Below are positions 1 to 4,948 of a stretch of DNA of 8,995 nt, in pieces. The notes beneath the pieces are model-generated. The model made no database searches. It was not told where the DNA came from and saw only the letters and a list, made by a program, of their open reading frames with translations. The stretch is from assembly GCA_000432175.1 (NCBI GenBank), contig HF989487.1:42767-51761 (forward strand). The letters run 5' to 3'. The stretch is from Eubacterium sp. CAG:786 (GTDB lineage Bacteria; Bacillota; Clostridia; Oscillospirales; Ruminococcaceae). The number at the start of each line of letters is the position of its first letter. The first letter of the stretch is position 1. A program made the position numbers and the translations under genes.

Positions 1-31
1 GCAATTCCGCAGGTTTTTTCCTTTTCAGCAT
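1..31 (-). CDS. 5' end of an unidentified minus-strand gene, cut by the window edge
   Basis: Reading leftward, an ATG at 31-29 opens a frame of ten complete codons, MLKRKKPAEL, before the window ends. A purine-rich ribosome site (AGGGTGGTG on the minus strand, 43-35) lies just upstream, and a near-consensus promoter sits directly behind it. The ATG, Shine-Dalgarno and promoter are all correctly spaced, so this is probably a real gene start and not chance. The product cannot be identified from ten residues. The basic start (KRKK) would fit a cytoplasmic protein or the n-region of a signal or membrane segment. It is transcribed divergently from the GH5 gene. Confidence 0.6.
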   Translation of the reverse strand, partial: MLKRKKPAEL

Positions 32-48
32 AAACACCACCCTATGAT

Positions 49-77
49 ATTATAGTACATATTTGCCCAAAAATCAA
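49..77 (-). promoter_or_regulatory. Sigma-A-type promoter of the leftward gene
   Basis: On the minus strand, TTGATT (77-72) and a perfect TATAAT (54-49) are separated by 17 bases (71-55). A TG-containing stretch lies in the spacer. The predicted start of transcription is near 42-43, inside or just before the ribosome site, so the leader would be extremely short. The -10 is perfect and the -35 matches the first four of six consensus positions. Confidence 0.7.
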
Positions 78-178
78 GGGGAATTGCAATATCGTGCTGC
101 TTTTCAAACCCTTTTTCCCGAGATGTATAACTATTTTCCCCTTTAGGCATTTCTTATAAATAATCTTCACAAATACGC

Positions 179-207
179 TTGATTTTTTACGCCCAAGATG
201 CTAAAAT
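179..207 (+). promoter_or_regulatory. Extended -10 promoter of the GH5 gene
   Basis: TTGATT (179-184) and TAAAAT (202-207) are separated by exactly 17 bases. A TG at 199-200 one base before the -10 makes it an extended -10 promoter. Transcription should start near 213-215, giving a leader of about 136 nt before the ATG at 350. It is the only well-spaced promoter I found upstream of the gene on this strand. Confidence 0.7.
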
Positions 208-210
208 GTA

Positions 211-224
211 TGTAATCGTTTTAC
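211..224 (+). promoter_or_regulatory. Operator-like sequence (cre / LacI-family type) at the transcription start
   Basis: TGTAATCGTTTTAC sits four bases after the -10 hexamer. It matches the published Bacillus cre consensus TGWAANCGNTNWCA at all positions except the last two. It also reads as GTAA-N5-TTAC, a short palindrome around a central CG pair, which is the usual shape of LacI/GalR-family operators. A protein bound here would block initiation. Control by CcpA or by a sugar-responsive LacI protein would suit a polysaccharide hydrolase. The last two bases of the consensus are off, and a site this short could arise by chance. Confidence 0.4.
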
Positions 225-349
225 TGCGATATAAAAGGAAACGCTGAACAAAACAAAACCGACCCGTTCAAACTGGCGCACTCACACGCCTGATTTTTTT
301 GCGTTTCACTTTATTCAGCGTTTTCTTAAGACGTTACATGGAGGTACAT
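214..349 (+). promoter_or_regulatory. Structured 5' leader of the GH5 mRNA, possible attenuator
   Basis: This untranslated leader contains AAACGCTGAA (239-248), perfectly complementary to TTCAGCGTTT (314-323). The same left segment, as GAAACGC (238-244), can instead pair with GCGTTTC (301-307), so the two pairings exclude each other. Between them lies a GGCG/CGCC hairpin (275-278 with 287-290, 8-nt loop) followed shortly by seven T (294-300), the shape of a weak intrinsic terminator. The ribosome site GGAGG is at 340-344, outside these pairings. Premature termination or a conformational switch is an inference. I recognise no known riboswitch family here. Confidence 0.35.
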
Positions 350-2107
350 ATGTACTTGAAGCACATCAGAAATACGGCGCTTACCAGCGCGCTGGCAGTC
401 ATCATGGCGCTCACCGGCTGCAGCGGGAATACCGCGCAGAAAAGCGGCACAGCATCAACGGCTACACAAGGATCGCAGAATTCCGCTGAGGAAAACGCCA
501 TGACCTCGCTGGAAGTGATCCGTGCCATGGGCAACGGAATAAACCTCGGCAACACCCTGGAAGCCTATAACCACCAGGGCTACCTGAACGGTTCCAGCCC
601 CACGCTTGCTGAAACCAGCTGGGGTCAGCCCACCACCACCCAGGAAATGATTCAGGGAATGAAAGCGGCTGGCTTCGACACCATACGCATTCCCATCGCG
701 TGGACTAACGGCATGAACTTCGAAAGCGGCGATTACACCATAGACAGCCGTCTGATGGAACGCGTTGACGAGGTAGTCACATGGGCGCTTGACGCGGACA
801 TGTACGTCATTATCAACGACCACTGGGACGGCGGCTGGTGGGGAATGTTCGGTTCCGCTGACCAGGCAGTGCGCGACCAGGCGTGGGCTATGTATAAGTC
901 CATGTGGACCCAGATCGGCGAGCATTTCGCAGACCGTTCATACAAGCTGATCTTCGAAGCGGGCAACGAGGAACTCGGCGACCGTCTTAACGACAAGAAT
1001 ATCACCGGCTCAAAGGGCGTTCTCACCGAAGATGAATGCTACGAAACTACCAACGAGATCAACAGCGAGTTTGTAAAAACGATACGTTCCCTCGGTGGAA
1101 ACAACCCGGAGCGCTTCCTGCTCATCGCCGGATATAACACCGACATCACCAAGACCTGCGACGACCGCTTCAAGATGCCCGAGGACACCGCGGACAGCAA
1201 ACTGCTGCTTTCCGTTCATTACTACACGCCGTGGGATTACTGCGGCACAGACGGCGTGAACCAGTGGGGCTCCCCCAGCGATTACGACGAGATGAACGGA
1301 CTTTTCAGCAAGCTGAGCAAGTTCTCAGAGCAGGGCTACGGCGTTGTTATCGGTGAATACGCCGTAATGATGAAGAACGGGGGAATAAAGGACGACACCG
1401 ATATATTCTACTCCAACCTCATGGACAACTGCGACCTGTACGACTTCTGCCCCGCCCTGTGGGACTGCAGCAGCTTCTACAAGCGCATCACCAACACTCT
1501 TTCTGACGAGAAGCTTGCGGAACTGTTCAGCAGCCGCGCGTATTCCAGCGAAGCCGGAAAATCTGTCGATGAGATAAAGTCCGCAGCAAAGGAGCGCATC
1601 GACGAAACCCGCACATCCGCTGAGGGAAACGCAACGGCAGACGTGGAGCTCGCACCCTCTGACGACGCTGCGATAGCGTGGATAATGTACCAGAGCTCCG
1701 ATTACACCAAGGCGTACAGCGTTGGCGACACCTACGACCCCACCAACAAGACCAAGGGCATAAAGGAAAAGAACGCGCTGATAACCGGCGAGGGCACCTA
1801 TACAGTCAGCCTTGACTTCACGGAATGCGGCGCTGCAAAGGGCGTTGCGTTCGCGGCCCTGGGTATTTCCAACGGTGAGGACCTTTTCCCGGGCTACACA
1901 GTTACGATAGACAAAATACTCATCAACAACTCCCCGTACGAACCTGACGGCAAGGAATTCACCACCAGCGGCGACAGCCACTGCACCCGCGTTAACCCCC
2001 CCCCAGCCACTTCACCCGCGTTAACCTGTACAACGCCTGGGTATCCAGCGTCCCCAAGGAAGCGCGCACCACTGACGGCGACCTCACCGGCTGCTCCGCG
2101 CAGATAA
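350..2107 (+). CDS. GH5-family glycoside hydrolase lipoprotein (cellulase-like), C-terminal frame disrupted
   Basis: This is a secreted, membrane-anchored endo-glycanase predicted to cleave beta-1,4-linked polysaccharide by the retaining mechanism. The ATG at 350 is chosen because GGAGG (340-344) precedes it by five bases; an in-frame TTG at 299 lacks a ribosome site. Residues 1-24 are a lipoprotein signal with lipobox LTGC (lipidated Cys24), followed by a Ser/Thr/Gln-rich linker. The GH5 barrel spans about 51-380 and shows INLGNTLEA, Arg113 (IRIP), His158 (INDHWDGGWW), the acid/base Glu207 in FEAGNEEL, His290 (HYYTPW) and the nucleophile Glu336 in VIGEY. Residue 208 is Glu where most GH5 enzymes have Pro (NEP). 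A beta-sandwich, CBM-like module starts near 431 but is correct only to Asn549. After that a duplication and C-run shift the frame, and the last 36 residues (Pro/Thr/Arg-rich) are out of frame. Endoglucanase is the best guess; xyloglucanase or mannanase is possible. Confidence 0.88.
   Translation: MYLKHIRNTALTSALAVIMALTGCSGNTAQKSGTASTATQGSQNSAEENAMTSLEVIRAMGNGINLGNTLEAYNHQGYLNGSSPTLAETSWGQPTTTQEMIQGMKAAGFDTIRIPIAWTNGMNFESGDYTIDSRLMERVDEVVTWALDADMYVIINDHWDGGWWGMFGSADQAVRDQAWAMYKSMWTQIGEHFADRSYKLIFEAGNEELGDRLNDKNITGSKGVLTEDECYETTNEINSEFVKTIRSLGGNNPERFLLIAGYNTDITKTCDDRFKMPEDTADSKLLLSVHYYTPWDYCGTDGVNQWGSPSDYDEMNGLFSKLSKFSEQGYGVVIGEYAVMMKNGGIKDDTDIFYSNLMDNCDLYDFCPALWDCSSFYKRITNTLSDEKLAELFSSRAYSSEAGKSVDEIKSAAKERIDETRTSAEGNATADVELAPSDDAAIAWIMYQSSDYTKAYSVGDTYDPTNKTKGIKEKNALITGEGTYTVSLDFTECGAAKGVAFAALGISNGEDLFPGYTVTIDKILINNSPYEPDGKEFTTSGDSHCTRVNPPPATSPALTCTTPGYPASPRKRAPLTATSPAAPRR
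1975..2026 (+). repeat. Imperfect 29-bp tandem duplication with a nine-C run in the GH5 gene
   Basis: The 23-base segments 1975-1997 and 2004-2026 are identical except for one base (G at 1983, T at 2012), and they repeat with a period of 29. Between them is a run of nine C (1996-2004). The first copy encodes SHCTRVN in the frame of the GH5 gene. The second encodes SHFTRVN in the -1 frame and continues into LYNAWV. Because 29 is not a multiple of three, the duplication breaks the frame. Removing 29 bases, or adding one C to the run, would restore it. It may be a real mutation, a slippage site or an assembly join. Confidence 0.85.
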
Positions 2108-2175
2108 TGTCACTCGGCGACAAGACCTATGTTGAAACCATCTCGGTGACGTTCACAGTACACGCGCCGGCTTAA
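2002..2175 (+). other. Out-of-frame C-terminal end of the GH5 protein
   Basis: In the -1 frame relative to the catalytic domain, codons from 2005 to the TAA at 2173-2175 give 56 residues. They begin SHFTRVNLYNAWVSSVPKEA and end VETISVTFTVHAPA. This reads like the closing strands of the beta-sandwich whose first part ends at Asn549, and it immediately precedes the terminator. The composition is ordinary, unlike the Pro/Arg-rich tail of the uncorrected frame. With one extra C the protein would have 608 residues; with the 29-bp repeat unit removed it would have 598. There is no independent start codon or ribosome site, so this is not a separate gene. Confidence 0.8.
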
Positions 2176-2190
2176 CCTAATTTGAATACG

Positions 2191-2228
2191 AAAAACTCCC
2201 GGTCATCTGCACCGGGAGTTATTTATTT
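2191..2228. terminator. Bidirectional intrinsic terminator between convergent GH5 and lysR genes
   Basis: AACTCCCGGT (2194-2203) pairs perfectly with ACCGGGAGTT (2211-2220), giving a 10-bp stem and a 7-nt loop. On the plus strand it is followed by a T-rich ATTTATTT, and on the minus strand by TTTTT (2195-2191). It lies 18 bases beyond the corrected GH5 stop codon and directly beyond the lysR stop codon, so it can serve both genes. Its position supports the TAA at 2173 as the original end of the GH5 gene. Confidence 0.85.
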
Positions 2229-3083
2229 GTGTTCGCTCAGATATTCAATAAAGTTTCGCACGCTTTCAGAAAGATACACATTCGGCTTGTGCACCAGCAC
2301 TATATCCGATTCTATCGGGCAGTCGGGAATTTTCAGGCATTCCGCGCATTCCCTGTTCACCAGCCCGGAAGCGGACTCCGGCACCAGCGCCGTGCCGACC
2401 CCGCGCTCAGCCATGCCAACCACGGTCCGGGCGTCGTCGCATATGCATATGCAGTGCGGGTCAAGTCCCATATCGCGGAACATTCCCATTATAATACTCT
2501 CCCATCTGCGGTATAATATCAGCGGCTGCGCTGCAAGCTCAGCCATGGAAGCTTCCCCGCTGAATATCCCGACCGGGCAGACTGCCATCATTTTTTCGCG
2601 GATAAGCCCGTGTACCTCAAATTCGCTTTCTGCAAACGGAGTTCTCACCAGCGCCGCGTGGATTATATCCGCGCGCAGCTTCTCCAGCAGCGAATACGTG
2701 TTTGATTCCGTTATCTCAAACCGCACGTCCCCGTTTTCCGCAAGGAACCCCGATATCCACTCGCCGCCGCGCGTGCACACCACCGAGGAAACCACCCCGA
2801 GCCTTATCGTGTCCTTTTCCACCCGGGAGCAGGTCTCGATATCCTGCCGCATGGTGGCTTCCATTCGCAGCAGGTTCTGGGCGCGGTCGTAAAGCAGCTT
2901 CCCGGTTTCGGTCAGGCGAATGTGCTTCTGCCCGCGCTCGAAAAGCGCACAGCCAAGTTCCTGCTCAAGAAGTTTCATCTGCGTACTGAGGGGCGGCTGC
3001 GACATGTACAGCCTTTTTGCCGCAGCGCTTATGGTGCCCTCTTCTGCCACAGTCACAAAATACCTCAGCTGTTTAAGTTCCAT
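2223..3083 (-). CDS. LysR-family transcriptional regulator
   Basis: A 286-residue LysR-type regulator, a normal length for the family. Residues 1-60 form the winged helix-turn-helix: the start LKQLRYFVTVAEEGTISAAA and the following SQPPLSTQMKLLEQELG and LFERG are typical. An inducer-binding domain of two lobes follows from about 90 to 286. The start at 3083 is chosen because GGAGG (3092-3088) lies four bases upstream and the family normally begins at MELKQLRYF; an upstream in-frame ATG at 3116 has no such site. The gene is divergent from an ABC exporter operon with LysR-box-like sites between them, so the exporter is its likely target. Residues 210-215 read HCICIC, an unusual cysteine cluster in the effector domain. 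The inducer cannot be told from sequence. Confidence 0.93.
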   Translation of the reverse strand: MELKQLRYFVTVAEEGTISAAAKRLYMSQPPLSTQMKLLEQELGCALFERGQKHIRLTETGKLLYDRAQNLLRMEATMRQDIETCSRVEKDTIRLGVVSSVVCTRGGEWISGFLAENGDVRFEITESNTYSLLEKLRADIIHAALVRTPFAESEFEVHGLIREKMMAVCPVGIFSGEASMAELAAQPLILYRRWESIIMGMFRDMGLDPHCICICDDARTVVGMAERGVGTALVPESASGLVNRECAECLKIPDCPIESDIVLVHKPNVYLSESVRNFIEYLSEHK

Positions 3084-3124
3084 TTTGCCTCCATACTCAA
3101 GCCTAATCATTGCCATACGAAAAA

Positions 3125-3145
3125 AGTATACGCATTTTGTATGCT
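3125..3145. promoter_or_regulatory. LysR box 1 (T-N11-A dyad) in the lysR/exporter gap
   Basis: AGTATAC (3125-3131) and GTATGCT (3139-3145) form an inverted repeat with one mismatch and a 7-base centre. The inner ATAC-N7-GTAT has the T-N11-A spacing (T3129, A3141) that defines LysR-family sites. It lies about 50 bases upstream of the predicted exporter transcription start. It also overlaps the best -10 candidate of lysR itself, so binding could activate the exporter while repressing lysR. The assignment rests on pattern and position. Confidence 0.55.
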
Positions 3146-3153
3146 ATATCTTT
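3125..3153 (-). promoter_or_regulatory. Candidate lysR promoter
   Basis: On the minus strand, TATACT (3130-3125) is the best -10, about 40 bases before the lysR ATG. The hexamer 17 bases upstream, AAAGAT, is a poor -35. The -10 lies inside the left arm of LysR box 1, which would allow the regulator to repress its own gene, as many family members do. Confidence 0.35.
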
Positions 3154-3160
3154 AAAATAT
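3146..3160. promoter_or_regulatory. LysR box 2, possible activation site
   Basis: ATAT-N7-ATAT (3146-3149 and 3157-3160) again gives T-N11-A spacing (T3147, A3159). It is 18 bases from box 1 and overlaps the -35 region of the exporter promoter. A strong recognition site beside a weaker site at -35 is the standard layout for LysR-type activation. The stretch is AT-rich, so this second site could be accidental. Confidence 0.35.
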
Positions 3161-3179
3161 TCTTCTTTTATGATATACT
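3151..3179 (+). promoter_or_regulatory. Promoter of the ABC exporter operon
   Basis: An extended -10, TG-A-TATACT (TG at 3171-3172, hexamer 3174-3179), has a poor -35, TTTAAA (3151-3156), at 17 bases. Transcription would start near 3186, about 40 bases before the TTG start codon. The weak -35 overlapped by a LysR-like site suggests an activator-dependent promoter. Confidence 0.55.
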
Positions 3180-3226
3180 ATAAGTTGTGTTTTGTCAAGT
3201 ACATTATTGAAAGGAAGGTAATTTAT

Positions 3227-4948
3227 TTGTTCAAACTTCTGAAGTACATCAAAAGCTACAAGAAGGAATGCGTGCTCGGCCCGCTGTTCAAGCTGCTTGA
3301 AGCCCTGCTGGAACTTTTCGTTCCGCTGGTCATAGCTTCCATCATCGACAACGGTATCGGCAATTCCGACCAGGGCTACGTTGTCGGAATGGTGTTCGTG
3401 CTTGTCGGCCTCGGCATCGTGGGACTTGCGTTCTCGATAACCGCGCAGTACTTTGCGGCTAAGGCTGCAGTCGGTTTCTCCTCTAAGGTGAAGCACGAAC
3501 TCTTCCGGCACATTGAGTCCCTTTCATGGACTGAGATAGACGGGATAGGCACCTCCACCCTCATGACCAGAATGACAAGCGACATGAACCAGATACAGAA
3601 CGGCGTGAACCTCACGCTGCGCCTGCTGCTGCGTTCCCCGTTCGTAGTATTCGGCGCGATGATCATGGCCTTCACGATAAACGTGCAGGCTGCGCTGATT
3701 TTCGTTGCGGCTATCCCCGCGCTTTCGGTGGTCGTTTTCGGTATAATGCTGTGGTGCATTCCGCTGTACAAAAAGGTGCAGTCAAAGCTTGACAAGGTGC
3801 TCGGCATCACCCGCGAAAACCTCACCGGCGTCCGCGTTATCCGCGCATTCTGCAAGGAAAAGGACGAGATACAGAATTTCACCGCGCGCAATGATGAACT
3901 CACCGCAGCGCAGAAATTCGTCGGCAGGATATCCGCGCTGATGAACCCGCTCACCTACGTCATCATCAACCTTGCGATAATCTGGCTCATTCAGACCGGC
4001 GCAATGCAGGTGAATGAAGGCTCGCTCTCCCAGGGCGATGTTGTAGCGCTTTATAACTACATGTCCCAGATACTGGTGGAACTCATCAAGCTTGCGAACC
4101 TCATCATCAGCCTTACAAAGTCCGTCGCCTGCGGAAACCGCGTGCAGGCAATATTCGAGATACATTCCTCGCAGGAAGTTTCAGACGACAGGAGCGAGCA
4201 CGGAAGTTCCGACTATGCCGTTGAATTCCGCAACGTATCGCTTAAGTACGCCAACGCCGGCGCGGACTCCCTCACCGACATGAACTTCGCGGTGAAGCGC
4301 GGCGAGACCGTGGGAATAATCGGAGGCACCGGCTCGGGAAAATCCTCGCTCGTTAACCTGATACCGCGCTTCTATGACGCGACAAACGGCGAAGTGCTCA
4401 TCGGAGGCCGCAGCGCAAACAGCTTCGAGCCCGAGGAGCTCCGCATGAAGATAGGCGTAGTGCCGCAGAAAGCGGTGCTCTTCAAGGGAACGATACGCGA
4501 AAACATGCAGTGGGGCAAATCCGACGCAACCGACGCTGAAATCATGGAAGCAGCCAGAACAGCCCAGGCAGCCGACGTCATTGACGGCAAGGGCGGTCTG
4601 GACTACGAGATAGAACAGGGAGGAAAGAACCTCTCCGGCGGTCAGCGCCAGCGCTTCACTATAGCGCGCGCACTGGTAAGGAAACCCGAAATACTGATAC
4701 TCGACGACAGCGCTTCCGCTCTGGATTTCGCGACTGACGCGGCTCTCAGGAAGTCGATACGTGAAATGGACAGCAAGCCCACTGTGTTCATTGTTTCACA
4801 GCGAACTTCTTCCATTCAGCACGCGGACAAGATAATCGTGCTGGACGATGGCAGAATAGTCGGCATAGGAAAGCACAGCGAACTGCTTGAAAACTGCCCG
4901 GTCTACACCGAGATCTACAACTCGCAGTTCAAGAAGGAGGCGGTTTAA
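3227..4948 (+). CDS. ABC exporter half-transporter, degenerate-site subunit
   Basis: A 573-residue half-transporter of the multidrug/lipid exporter type: a six-helix membrane domain (about residues 10-295) followed by an ATPase domain (about 325-565). TTG at 3227 is chosen as the start because GGAAGG (3213-3218) is eight bases upstream and the resulting N-terminus, LFKLLKYIKSYKKE, aligns with family starts. An earlier in-frame TTG at 3110 would begin upstream of the predicted promoter. Motifs: Walker A GGTGSGKS (366-373, Lys372), Q-loop VVPQK, signature LSGGQ (469-473) and Walker B ILILDDSAS. The catalytic Glu is replaced by Asp494 and the H-loop His by Gln525 (VSQR). These changes mark the subunit that carries the non-hydrolytic site of a heterodimeric exporter. 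The next gene starts on the base after its stop codon and supplies the partner. The substrate is unknown. Confidence 0.94.
   Translation: MFKLLKYIKSYKKECVLGPLFKLLEALLELFVPLVIASIIDNGIGNSDQGYVVGMVFVLVGLGIVGLAFSITAQYFAAKAAVGFSSKVKHELFRHIESLSWTEIDGIGTSTLMTRMTSDMNQIQNGVNLTLRLLLRSPFVVFGAMIMAFTINVQAALIFVAAIPALSVVVFGIMLWCIPLYKKVQSKLDKVLGITRENLTGVRVIRAFCKEKDEIQNFTARNDELTAAQKFVGRISALMNPLTYVIINLAIIWLIQTGAMQVNEGSLSQGDVVALYNYMSQILVELIKLANLIISLTKSVACGNRVQAIFEIHSSQEVSDDRSEHGSSDYAVEFRNVSLKYANAGADSLTDMNFAVKRGETVGIIGGTGSGKSSLVNLIPRFYDATNGEVLIGGRSANSFEPEELRMKIGVVPQKAVLFKGTIRENMQWGKSDATDAEIMEAARTAQAADVIDGKGGLDYEIEQGGKNLSGGQRQRFTIARALVRKPEILILDDSASALDFATDAALRKSIREMDSKPTVFIVSQRTSSIQHADKIIVLDDGRIVGIGKHSELLENCPVYTEIYNSQFKKEAV

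Noticed and set aside
1..87. Inverted pair GCAATTCC (1-8) and GGAATTGC (80-87)
   Set aside because: It is only eight bases long and far apart, with the left copy inside the coding start of the edge gene. This is most likely chance.
299..349. Upstream TTG start for the GH5 protein
   Set aside because: There is no Shine-Dalgarno before 299, whereas the ATG at 350 has GGAGG at the right distance and gives a standard lipoprotein signal peptide.
1325..1981. A 218-codon open frame on the minus strand inside the GH5 gene
   Set aside because: It is antisense to a clear catalytic domain, lacks a ribosome site, has no recognisable domain, and is explained by the GC-rich third-position bias of the sense gene.
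1996..2007. Programmed -1 ribosomal frameshift as the firm explanation for the GH5 frame break
   Set aside because: A -1 slip on the C-run would restore the frame, but there is no clear stimulatory structure downstream. The surrounding imperfect duplication points to mutation or assembly error as simpler causes.
2182..2892. A 236-codon open frame on the plus strand opposite lysR
   Set aside because: Its product is Ser- and Arg-rich without domain features and would run through the terminator hairpin. It is antisense to a well-formed LysR protein.
3110..3226. N-terminal extension of the first ABC subunit from TTG at 3110
   Set aside because: It would start upstream of the predicted promoter and inside the regulator's upstream region, with no ribosome site. 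TTG at 3227 has GGAAGG at eight bases.
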